Below are positions 6,787 to 12,676 of a DNA stretch of 14,365 nucleotides, one piece after another. How positions within the stretch are numbered: the stretch's first letter is position 1; the number at the start of each line of letters is the position of its first letter. The notes beneath the pieces are model-generated. The model searched no databases and was not told the origin of the DNA. It saw only the letters and a list, made by a program, of their open reading frames with translations. The DNA comes from Cyanobacteria bacterium UBA947 (GTDB lineage: Bacteria; Cyanobacteriota; Vampirovibrionia; Gastranaerophilales; Gastranaerophilaceae). The stretch spans positions 16,733 to 31,097 of the forward strand of contig DBCX01000064.1 in the NCBI GenBank assembly GCA_002293275.1, read 5' to 3'. The position numbers were made by a program, and so were the translations under genes.

Positions 6787-8118
6787 CTAAGTTAGCTCGT
6801 CATTAGGGTCGCCGCTATTATTTGCAAGTTTTACGTCACTATCGGGCGTGTTTAGTCTTGCAAGCACTGCAGGGGCCAGTTGTCTGCTTTGAGTTGATAT
6901 AAATACGGTCTTGTAATTGTCTTTATGAATTTTTAGAGTTTTGCCGGTATTATACGGGTTTTTGAGCAGTATATAGTCGCCTTCTACGCCTGTAATCGTG
7001 TACGCGTGGTTGCTCTGCTGCATAGAGAACCCGTTTTTTGGTCTGGACATTGCCACGGTACCGTCCATATTAAGCAGCATATTTGGTTTTTTACCGGAAC
7101 GCGGCCCTGTGCAGGCGGTCATAATCTGTGATGGCTGCTGACCCGGCGCAACATTATTAAAGTTATCTTCTATTCTTTTAACAAGGGTTTCGTTACTTGT
7201 TAAACCATGCAACCCAAAAAATACGTTGTGAGTGTTTTTGCCGGCAACAAGCGCATCCATTGCTTTGCTTGGAAATCCCCCTGAATCCAAATCTTTTCCG
7301 CTAATGATGCCGGGATTTTCTTTAACGTATTTTTCAAGCGCAAGTTCAAACGCACATATATCAAGGTCGCCTTTTGAAAGTGTGCCCATGCGCGATTTGA
7401 TTTCTTCTTTTGTTATGGTGTAGGTTTTGCCTGCACCTTGTAAAGTGATGAGAGCATCACCATTGTCATTGATTGTGATTGATTCGTTCAATATCTGTCT
7501 TGGAGTAGCTTCTATGGCTGCCATCATCCAGCAATTACCGTTTACAGAGCTTTGTTCTATGGTGCCTTCAACAACTCCGTTAAGATGCATTCCTGCACGG
7601 GATAATGTATTGTTTTCGCGTATTATTTGTTCTTCCGGCAGTGAAGCAGCCTCGTTTTGGATAGCCGCAGCATCCTGTTTTGACGCTTGCGCTTTAAGAC
7701 TGTCTAAATGCGTTTGTGCTTCTTGTCTGGTCTTAAAACTCGTGCCGTGTTCGCGGTTTATGTCTGCAACAAAACGTGCGTCCGCTGCTGCTTTGATTTC
7801 TTCTGGTGTGGGTTGAGAAGATTCAGCCTGCTGCGCAGAGGTCGCCTGCGACTGTCTGCTGTCCTGCAGCGGGGGTTGGGGCTTCTCAGATACAAACATC
7901 TGTTGTGGCGCGGGCTTTCTGTTAAAAGCCATAATGTTTGTAAATATTCCGGCCAGCATGCTAAACGCCATTAATCTGCCAAAAATACCCGAACCGCCAA
8001 AAATACCTGAGCAGCCAAAAATACTTGAGCCCCGCGGCGCAGAATAATTACCGCAAAAGCAGGAATTTTGCTGCGGTTGCCACCCTCTTTTATAAATATT
8101 TGGATTAATGTATGACAT
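6787..8118 (-). CDS. Calpain-like (family C2-type) cysteine protease with hydrophobic Gly/Phe-rich N-terminus
   Basis: The 443-residue product carries the three blocks of a papain-fold calpain triad in order: NGNCWMMAAIEA with Cys196, NHAYTITGV with His371, and LLKNPYN with Asn387. These match the calpain patterns GDCW-LAA, GHAY and NPWG. Gln189, seven residues before the cysteine, may serve the oxyanion hole (calpain spacing is six). Residues 1-29 hold Cys20 and Cys22; residues 30-47 are three G/C-S-x-I-F-G repeats; a hydrophobic stretch follows to about 64 and could insert in a membrane. Residues 65-165 are Gln/Ala/Pro-rich and probably a flexible linker or prodomain. No C2 or EF-hand domain is visible. 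No SD precedes the ATG. Triad blocks are seen directly; peptidase activity is inferred. Confidence 0.75.
   Translation of the reverse strand: MSYINPNIYKRGWQPQQNSCFCGNYSAPRGSSIFGCSGIFGGSGIFGRLMAFSMLAGIFTNIMAFNRKPAPQQMFVSEKPQPPLQDSRQSQATSAQQAESSQPTPEEIKAAADARFVADINREHGTSFKTRQEAQTHLDSLKAQASKQDAAAIQNEAASLPEEQIIRENNTLSRAGMHLNGVVEGTIEQSSVNGNCWMMAAIEATPRQILNESITINDNGDALITLQGAGKTYTITKEEIKSRMGTLSKGDLDICAFELALEKYVKENPGIISGKDLDSGGFPSKAMDALVAGKNTHNVFFGLHGLTSNETLVKRIEDNFNNVAPGQQPSQIMTACTGPRSGKKPNMLLNMDGTVAMSRPKNGFSMQQSNHAYTITGVEGDYILLKNPYNTGKTLKIHKDNYKTVFISTQSRQLAPAVLARLNTPDSDVKLANNSGDPNDELT
7978..8031 (-). repeat. Three tandem 18-bp repeats inside the calpain-like gene
   Basis: Three adjacent 18-base units (7978-7995, 7996-8013, 8014-8031) each start GCCAAAAATAC on the plus strand and differ at a few positions. 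They encode GSSIFG, CSGIFG and GSGIFG. The unit is a multiple of three, so copy number can change without frameshift. Confidence 0.9.
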
Positions 8119-8155
8119 GTTTAGTATGTCGGCTTATTGCGCCAAAAAATCCAGC

Positions 8156-8188
8156 TTTGTAATGTTTTGTAACAAAAAGGCAATTTTT
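8156..8188. promoter_or_regulatory. Divergent regulatory region between calpain-like gene and 8241 gene
   Basis: On the minus strand TTGCCT (8183-8178), 16 bases, then TACAAA (8161-8156) is a possible promoter for the calpain-like gene. On the plus strand ACAAAAAGGCAATTTTT (8172-8188) lies about 53 bases upstream of the 8241 start. The 9-mer TTGTAACAA (8167-8175) is a near-palindrome. Both the GGCAAT box and this 9-mer recur near 194-227. Confidence 0.35.
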
Positions 8189-8240
8189 GGGCGAGTATAT
8201 TCTTTATATATATACGTTTACAAAAGAGAGGAGACAGCAT

Positions 8241-8612
8241 ATGGGATTTTCTATTGGCCACGAAATAGCGATAATGGGTGCTAACGTCAAAGACGAATGG
8301 AGTGCGCTTACACGCCCGCAAAAACCCAAATGGACTAATGTGCAGCAAGTGAAGTATGATCAACAAGTAGCGACTCAAAGAAAATGGGAGAAGCAGCAAG
8401 ATTTGCGAGATAAATTCGCAAATTTCTTCAGCGGAAACGGGTTTACGCTGACGCCTGAGCGTGTTGCGAAAAACGCCGAGATTAAAGGGATGCAAGACTA
8501 TGTTCATTCACGCAGAAAAATCGCGATTGAAGATACGTTCAACCCAATCGCAACGCCTTCAAATGAGATACACCTTGCTGACGGCTCAAAAAAACTCGAC
8601 ACGCGTTCGTAG
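8241..8612 (+). CDS. Hypothetical protein, 123 residues
   Basis: The start is the ATG at 8241, set by GAGGAG (8229-8234) six bases upstream; the frame is open further back to a TTG at 8187 that lacks an SD. The product begins MGFSIGHEIAIMGANVKDEW, is highly polar and charged (a Gln/Lys-rich stretch in residues 30-55) and has no signal peptide, transmembrane segment or cysteine. It looks soluble and largely helical with a loose C-terminus. It is divergent from the calpain-like protease and shares its promoter region, so co-regulation is plausible. A role as substrate, partner or inhibitor is only a guess. No family is recognised. Confidence 0.72.
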   Translation: MGFSIGHEIAIMGANVKDEWSALTRPQKPKWTNVQQVKYDQQVATQRKWEKQQDLRDKFANFFSGNGFTLTPERVAKNAEIKGMQDYVHSRRKIAIEDTFNPIATPSNEIHLADGSKKLDTRS

Positions 8613-8631
8613 CCGGTCTCGTTGATACGCC

Positions 8632-8672
8632 TTGACGGCGGGCTTTGTTTATAATACCATGCCTAGTATATT
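8632..8672 (+). promoter_or_regulatory. Candidate promoter of the kor operon
   Basis: Several overlapping choices exist: TTGACG (8632-8637) with TACCAT 17 bases later; TTGTTT (8645-8650) with TATATT (8667-8672) 16 bases later; and a perfect TATAAT (8650-8655) without a spaced -35. Any of them leaves the AGGG SD at 8681-8684 in the leader. Confidence 0.35.
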
Positions 8673-8688
8673 AGAAAGGCAGGGCAAA

Positions 8689-9792
8689 ATGGTAAACAAG
8701 CTTATCAAAGAAGACACAAAGATGTTTTTAACCGGAAACGAGGTTCTGGCGTACGCTGCAAACGCGGCGGAGGCTGAGTTTATGTACGGTTATCCGATTA
8801 CACCGCAAAACGAGATTATGCACACGTGGTGCAAATTGCTTCCAAAGACCGGAGCGGGATTCTTGCAGACGGAAGACGAGATTTCGGCGGGGTTTTCTAC
8901 GCTTGGCGGTATTTTGGCCGGCAAACGCGCGTTCACGGCGACTGCAGGTCCCGGTAACGTCATTATGCAAGATGCGATGTCAATGGCTGAGATGATGCGT
9001 ATCCCGTTTGTTTGCGCGGTTATGCAGCGCGGCGGCCCGTCAACGGCCACGGTTATTTATGCGCAGCAAGAAACTCGTTTGACATGCTACGGCGGCAACG
9101 GCGAAGGGTTCAGAATTGTTTATTCAACAGCCGGCCACCAGGATTTGTTTGATTATATGATTAAGGCGTTCAACACAGCGTGGACGTACAGATTCCCGAC
9201 CTACGTTTTGGCGGACGGTTATCAGGGTAAAATGAGAGAACCTGTTAATATGTACGACCCGGCATCACGCGGGATTACGATGGTTCCGACCGAGGCGAGC
9301 CTGCTTCCGGACGGCGAAATCGGCAAAGACAGAAAATCTATGCACTGGCGCAACACATACAATATGGAAGAAGAGCTTATGGAAGTTCTTGACGAGTATA
9401 AAGTTGATTTTGAGGCGCTTGAAGATAAAATCGCGGAATACGAGGAATACAAAGCTGATGATGCGGAAATCCTTGTTATTGCGCATGGTATCGTAGCACG
9501 CAGCGCAAGAACGGCGATTGACGAGCTTCGCGAAAAAGGTATCAAGGCGGGTCTGTTCAGACCAATCACGCTGCGGCCGCTTGCGAGAAAACCGCTCAAA
9601 GAGGCGGTCAACCGTGCAAAGCAAATTCTGTTCACGGAATCTGCTGACGGTCAGATGGCGCAGATGATATTGGAAGCGATATATGGCTGCACAACGCCTT
9701 ACTCAACGCTTTACAAGATGGGTGTCGGTGTAACGGGCGGCGATATTGTAGCAAAAGTGGAAGCAATGGCTAAACAGCCGGCAACGGTATAG
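8689..9792 (+). CDS. korA: 2-oxoacid:ferredoxin oxidoreductase, alpha subunit (KorA/VorB type)
   Basis: Pyrimidine-binding subunit of an anaerobic 2-oxoacid:ferredoxin oxidoreductase, which oxidatively decarboxylates a 2-oxoacid to the acyl-CoA and reduces ferredoxin, or runs in reverse. The 367-residue product shows the family's LTGNEVLAYAANAAEAEF opening, the GYPITPQNE block (34-42), the LQTEDEISA segment with the glutamate that activates thiamine diphosphate, and GPGNVIMQD. Residues 240-270 are an acidic linker, followed by the C-terminal transketolase-like domain. The start at 8689 is chosen because AGGG lies four bases upstream; the open frame extends back to a TTG at 8632. It is the first of four genes. 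Whether the substrate is 2-oxoglutarate or branched-chain oxoacids cannot be decided here. Confidence 0.9.
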   Translation: MVNKLIKEDTKMFLTGNEVLAYAANAAEAEFMYGYPITPQNEIMHTWCKLLPKTGAGFLQTEDEISAGFSTLGGILAGKRAFTATAGPGNVIMQDAMSMAEMMRIPFVCAVMQRGGPSTATVIYAQQETRLTCYGGNGEGFRIVYSTAGHQDLFDYMIKAFNTAWTYRFPTYVLADGYQGKMREPVNMYDPASRGITMVPTEASLLPDGEIGKDRKSMHWRNTYNMEEELMEVLDEYKVDFEALEDKIAEYEEYKADDAEILVIAHGIVARSARTAIDELREKGIKAGLFRPITLRPLARKPLKEAVNRAKQILFTESADGQMAQMILEAIYGCTTPYSTLYKMGVGVTGGDIVAKVEAMAKQPATV

Positions 9793-9794
9793 AC

Positions 9795-9823
9795 TGTCAC
9801 TGCGAGCGCAAGCGAAGCAATCT
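9795..9823 (+). repeat. Interspersed-type repeat between korA and korB
   Basis: The 57-base korA-korB gap contains a GC-rich 29-base unit whose core reads CACTGCGAGCGCAAGCGAAG and which ends in CAATCT. From memory it resembles the short CATTGCGAGCGAAGCGAAGCAATC-like dispersed repeats of many bacterial genomes. No second copy is in this window, so repeat status depends on genome data. Confidence 0.5.
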
Positions 9824-9848
9824 AGAAAGAATTAAAGGAGATAGAAAA

Positions 9849-10610
9849 ATGGCATATAAATTAGACATAGCACCGGCTTTGCCGGACGCGCAAAACGAGG
9901 AAGTCGGCGCAAGTAAGTTCTGCCCGGGTTGCGGACACGGTATGGTGTTGAAATCATTGGCGTTCGCGATTGATGACCTTGGTATCAAGCAAAAAACGGT
10001 TTTCGGCGTTGATATCGGGTGCTGCCTTTTGGCGTGGAACTATTTGGATGTTGATACAGTTCAAAACCACCACGGGCGGACAACACCGGTTATTTACGGC
10101 GTGACCCGCGCAAACCCCGAGGCGATAGGCATCGCTTATATGGGTGACGGCGGCGGTTTGGCAATTGGTGCGCAGCACCTTGTGAACGCGGCTGTTCGCG
10201 GCGAAAGAATGCTGATTGTGCTTGTCAACAACACCAACTACGGTATGACAGGCGGTCAGATGGCGCCTACAACGCTGCCCGGTCAGGTGACCGAGACAAC
10301 CCCTTACGGGCGTGACTGCGACGCGACAGGCCGGCCGGCAAAAGGCGCGGAAATGATTGCGGCGATTGCCAACCCTGAAAAATCATACGTTGCGCGCGCA
10401 ACTATCTCAAATATGCGCAAGCTTCGTTCAACCTTCAAAAAAGCGCTGGAAACCGTTGATAAAGGCGGGTTTGCGTTCGTTGAAGTTCTTTCGGTTTGTC
10501 CTTTGAACTGGCGTACAAACAACGTTGATACGTGGGCGAGATTACAACAAATGGAAGAATACTTTGAAGTAAAAGAATTTGTTTCAGGATCGGAGGGTCA
10601 AAATGGTTAG
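9849..10610 (+). CDS. korB: 2-oxoacid:ferredoxin oxidoreductase, beta subunit (TPP-binding)
   Basis: Thiamine-diphosphate-binding subunit of the same enzyme, 253 residues. FCPGCGHG near 24-31 gives two of the cysteines expected to hold the catalytic-site [4Fe-4S] cluster; Cys58 and Cys59 follow. The TPP and magnesium motif is GDGGG (99-103) through NNTNYGMTGGQ (127-137). The N-terminus starts directly at the first domain, as in KorB/VorA types. An AGGAG SD lies eight bases upstream of the ATG. A 57-base gap with a repeat-like unit separates it from the alpha gene; its 3' end overlaps the gamma gene by eight bases, so the two are coupled. Confidence 0.93.
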   Translation: MAYKLDIAPALPDAQNEEVGASKFCPGCGHGMVLKSLAFAIDDLGIKQKTVFGVDIGCCLLAWNYLDVDTVQNHHGRTTPVIYGVTRANPEAIGIAYMGDGGGLAIGAQHLVNAAVRGERMLIVLVNNTNYGMTGGQMAPTTLPGQVTETTPYGRDCDATGRPAKGAEMIAAIANPEKSYVARATISNMRKLRSTFKKALETVDKGGFAFVEVLSVCPLNWRTNNVDTWARLQQMEEYFEVKEFVSGSEGQNG

Positions 10611-11166
10611 AACAAAAATAGCGATTGCAGGCGAAGGCGGACAAGGTGTTCAATCTATCGCGAAAATCCTGGTTGAAGCGGGTTACGAGGCCGGCAAGCA
10701 CGTGATGTATATCCCGAACTTCGGGGTTGAGCAGCGCGGCGGTGTTTCAATTGCGTTTTGCCAGATTTCTGACGAACCGATTGGTGAACCGCGTTATTCA
10801 AAGGCGGATATCGTGATTATGCTCTCGGACAGAGCGCTTGACAGATGTGAGACGTATGTTGACGAGAACACGACAATCGTTTACGATACATCGGTTTGCA
10901 CGCGCGCGCCGGAATGCAGCGGTAAACGCGTTATCGGCGTTGATGCCAACAAAATTGCGAACGAAGATTTGAGCGCACGGGTATTTAACATCATAATTCT
11001 GGGTGTGTTGCTTGAAGCGACAAAAGTTCTTGATATTGATGATGTCAAAAACGCGATGGAACTTGCGCTTGGCAAGAAATTCAATGCAAAACCGGAGCTT
11101 CGCGAATTGAACTACAAGGCGCTTGAAGTCGGGATGCAGTTAATCAAAGAAAAGGCGGGTGTATAA
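10603..11166 (+). CDS. korC: 2-oxoacid:ferredoxin oxidoreductase, gamma subunit
   Basis: Catalytic-domain gamma subunit of 187 residues, with the glycine-rich GEGGQGVQS (10-18) typical of the family, then IPNFGVEQRGGVS and a Rossmann-like core. It completes the CoA-binding side of the oxidoreductase. The start is the ATG at 10603, four bases after GGAGGG; an in-frame upstream ATG at 10579 would place the SD inside the gene. It overlaps the beta gene by eight bases and its stop shares one base with the delta start (TAATG), so beta, gamma and delta form a tightly coupled unit. Confidence 0.93.
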   Translation: MVRTKIAIAGEGGQGVQSIAKILVEAGYEAGKHVMYIPNFGVEQRGGVSIAFCQISDEPIGEPRYSKADIVIMLSDRALDRCETYVDENTTIVYDTSVCTRAPECSGKRVIGVDANKIANEDLSARVFNIIILGVLLEATKVLDIDDVKNAMELALGKKFNAKPELRELNYKALEVGMQLIKEKAGV

Positions 11167-11438
11167 TGGCGACAATGGAATATCAAGGTTATAAAATAGA
11201 AAATATTGCAAAAGGCAAGATGGACTACTATGTTTACACCGAGCTTTGCAAAGGCTGCGGGCTGTGCCTGGCGAAATGTCCTATCAATGCAAAAGGCGAG
11301 AAGTGCTTGAGCTGGTCAAAAGAGGTTGGTATCTACCAGACCCCGGCGGTTGAACCTGATCCGGCGCTTTGCATCGGGTGCGGAACGTGCGCGCTAATTT
11401 GCCCCGACAGCGCAATTAGACTTGAAAAAAAGGCATAA
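11166..11438 (+). CDS. korD: Ferredoxin-type delta subunit of the 2-oxoacid oxidoreductase
   Basis: A 90-residue two-cluster ferredoxin. Cys28, Cys31, Cys34 and Cys38 (CKGCGLCLAKCP) and Cys69, Cys72, Cys75 and Cys79 (CIGCGTCALICP) are complete CxxCxxCxxxCP motifs for two [4Fe-4S] clusters that carry electrons out of the enzyme. A separate delta ferredoxin with separate alpha and gamma genes marks the four-subunit form. It starts on the TAATG overlap with the gamma gene and is the last gene before a strong terminator. The order alpha-beta-gamma-delta is compact and probably a single transcript. Confidence 0.93.
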   Translation: MATMEYQGYKIENIAKGKMDYYVYTELCKGCGLCLAKCPINAKGEKCLSWSKEVGIYQTPAVEPDPALCIGCGTCALICPDSAIRLEKKA

Positions 11439-11464
11439 AAAAAGCCCCGTCAGGGGCTTTTCAA
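11437..11464. terminator. Bidirectional rho-independent terminator
   Basis: A perfect nine-base-pair stem AAAAGCCCC (11440-11448) / GGGGCTTTT (11453-11461) closes a GTCA loop. T-runs follow on both strands: TTTT after the stem on plus, and seven T on minus (11443-11437). It ends both the kor operon and the convergent 11467-11994 gene. Confidence 0.93.
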
Positions 11465-11466
11465 TA

Positions 11467-11994
11467 TTATTCGCCACGGTCAGCCAATTCTTTTTTGAAG
11501 GCAGTTATTTCACGTTCTAAGCTTAACATTTTGGTCAAATCTTGCGTAGTCGGGTTAGATTTTTGTTCCAGCCTTGTATATTGATCTTCATAGTTGTTGA
11601 GTGCCTTTTTTAAATCATCAGTACTCGATGTTATTTTAAGTGTTCGCGAGTCTCTTGTTACTTCAAATGAAGTTGTTGTTCGTTTAACTGTCGGAGCAGT
11701 TTCTGTTGTAGCCGGTGCAGATGCCTTTGCCGCAATCCGACGTTCTAATTCAGCAGTTATCAAATCCATCATCTTTGTATCGTTGCTTTGCTTGGCGGCA
11801 TTACCAAGTGCTCTGAGTTGTTCAATGCTCATATCTTGCAGATTTGCAGTTTTTTTCTGCTCACCCTCGTTTGCCTGTGTAAAAACATCCGGTTTTTGTG
11901 CGGCAGACTGTTCTTCTGTTGTAGAAACCTTGTCCATTCTGTTGAACATATCATTTGCTGCACTGCGTGCGGCGTCAAAATTGTTACCCCCCAT
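11467..11994 (-). CDS. Hypothetical protein, 175 residues
   Basis: The start is the ATG at 11994, seven bases after a strong AAAGGAG SD; the frame stays open to 12042 without an SD. The product begins MGGNNFDAARSAAND and has no signal peptide, transmembrane helix or cysteine. Residues 30-75 are Gln/Ala/Glu-rich, 90-115 Ala/Pro/Thr-rich (linker-like), and 120-175 charged and heptad-like, suggesting a coiled coil near LEREITAFKKEL. It looks like a soluble lineage-specific protein. It is divergent from the XRE regulator and its leader holds a 16-bp near-palindrome, so it may be that regulator's target. A bidirectional terminator follows its stop. No family is recognised. Confidence 0.78.
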   Translation of the reverse strand: MGGNNFDAARSAANDMFNRMDKVSTTEEQSAAQKPDVFTQANEGEQKKTANLQDMSIEQLRALGNAAKQSNDTKMMDLITAELERRIAAKASAPATTETAPTVKRTTTSFEVTRDSRTLKITSSTDDLKKALNNYEDQYTRLEQKSNPTTQDLTKMLSLEREITAFKKELADRGE

Positions 11995-12024
11995 TGGAGT
12001 CTCCTTTCGTTTAAGTTCTACTTT

Positions 12025-12040
12025 GGACATAATTACGTCC
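12025..12040. promoter_or_regulatory. 16-bp near-palindromic operator candidate
   Basis: GGACATAATTACGTCC is symmetric at 14 of 16 positions. It lies in the predicted leader of the 11994 gene, between its promoter and its SD, and about 35 bases upstream of the XRE-type gene at 12075. An operator bound by that regulator is the natural guess. Confidence 0.4.
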
Positions 12041-12050
12041 ACTATGATAC

Positions 12051-12086
12051 TAATATAACATATACAATAGAATTATGCAAGTCAAT
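12051..12086 (-). promoter_or_regulatory. Promoter of the 175-residue hypothetical gene
   Basis: On the minus strand TTGCAT precedes TATATT by exactly 17 bases, a reasonable sigma-70 pair. It gives a leader of about 50 bases that includes the near-palindrome and the AAAGGAG SD. Confidence 0.5.
12063..12074 (+). promoter_or_regulatory. -10 element of the XRE-type gene, predicted leaderless
   Basis: TACAAT (12063-12068) stands exactly six bases before the ATG at 12075. No SD is present and no clear -35 is seen. It overlaps the divergent promoter on the other strand. Confidence 0.45.
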
Positions 12087-12347
12087 TATGAAGAAAAACG
12101 AAGAGAACTTTCCGCAGCGCTTGGTAAAGCAGTGGCAAAATTGCGCAAACAAGCAAAGCATTCCGCGCGCTCGATTTCGTACGAGTCAGAACTTTCAAAA
12201 ACAACAATTCTGCTTATCGAACAAGGAAAATTAGACCCGCAGCTTTCAACATTTTGCAGACTTGCGGAGGCTTTTTATATAAAGCCCAGCGAGTTAATGG
12301 AACTTATCCAAAAAGAGCTGCCGAGTGAGTGGAGCTTTTTAGATTAA
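12075..12347 (+). CDS. XRE-family helix-turn-helix transcription regulator
   Basis: A 90-residue single-domain DNA-binding protein. After a basic N-terminal helix, residues about 17-75 follow the XRE/Cro pattern: LGKAVAKLRKQAKHS, SISYESELSKTTILLIEQGK (helix-turn-helix and the E-x-G-K turn), then LDPQLSTFCRLAEAF and IKPSELM. It has no sensor or dimerisation extension beyond the last helix. It is divergent from the 175-residue gene with overlapping promoters and a near-palindrome in between, a usual arrangement for an autoregulating repressor. Its stop codon shares TTAA with the stop of the convergent 76-residue gene. The fold assignment is strong; the target is inferred. Confidence 0.88.
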   Translation: MQVNYEEKRRELSAALGKAVAKLRKQAKHSARSISYESELSKTTILLIEQGKLDPQLSTFCRLAEAFYIKPSELMELIQKELPSEWSFLD

Positions 12348-12574
12348 ACTTCAACAAACAGTCGCGTGCCGACGATATTTTGCTTGCCGTTGTAGTAGCC
12401 TGCAAAATAGCCGCCCGATACGGGCAGGTTTCGCGCGTAGGTTGCGGGTTTGTATGCCGCAAGCGTGTTTCCGTTGTAGTTCATAAACGGGTTTACTGCG
12501 CTTTTTTGCGTTGTTTGAGGCGCTGCGGTGAATGCGCGTGAGGCTTGTGATAAAAATGTTGATACGTTTAGCAT
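12344..12574 (-). CDS. Small hypothetical protein, 76 residues
   Basis: The frame is open from 12682, but the ATG at 12574 is preferred: CATAAT stands exactly six bases before it, as in the other predicted leaderless genes here, and no SD serves any alternative. The peptide begins MLNVSTFLSQASRAF and continues with an Asn/Tyr/Ala-rich middle (NYNGNTLAAYKP) and a GGYFAGYYNGKQ segment. It has no clear signal peptide, transmembrane helix or cysteine. It is convergent with the XRE-type gene, overlapping it by four bases, and divergent from the dnaJ-like gene. No family is recognised; that it is a real gene rests on start context and compositional regularity. Confidence 0.55.
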   Translation of the reverse strand: MLNVSTFLSQASRAFTAAPQTTQKSAVNPFMNYNGNTLAAYKPATYARNLPVSGGYFAGYYNGKQNIVGTRLFVEV

Positions 12575-12586
12575 ATACACATTATG
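12575..12586 (-). promoter_or_regulatory. -10 element of the 76-residue gene
   Basis: On the minus strand CATAAT (12586-12581) lies six bases before the ATG at 12574; the -35 position holds only TTTTTA. Weak alone, but it follows the spacing seen at other starts in this window. Confidence 0.3.
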
Positions 12587-12640
12587 CTGCAATCCGTGCG
12601 TTCTAAAAACATACGTTTGGATGATATACGATACGACAAT

Positions 12641-12676
12641 TTGAAAAAATGATTTTTGCATAGATAATTGGATATT
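12641..12676 (+). promoter_or_regulatory. Promoter of the dnaJ-like gene, short or no leader
   Basis: TTGAAA (12641-12646), 16 bases, GATAAT (12663-12668), then eight bases to the ATG at 12677. No SD is present, so the transcript should carry at most one or two untranslated bases. Confidence 0.45.

Noticed and set aside
8121..8507. 128-codon minus-strand frame across the calpain/8241 intergenic region
   Set aside because: It overlaps the 8241 gene antisense and the divergent promoter region; composition is unlike neighbouring proteins, and the SD-led 8241 gene explains the sequence.
8608..8650. Possible terminator after the 8241 gene
   Set aside because: AGCC/GGCT and CGCC/GGCG pairings before TTTGTTT are short and interrupted; the T-rich part is more likely promoter sequence of the kor operon.
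12310..12340. Possible terminator at the end of the XRE-type gene
   Set aside because: AAAAA-g-AGCT can pair with AGCTTTTT only with a bulge and a 13-base loop, and the run lies inside coding sequence. It is too weak to call.
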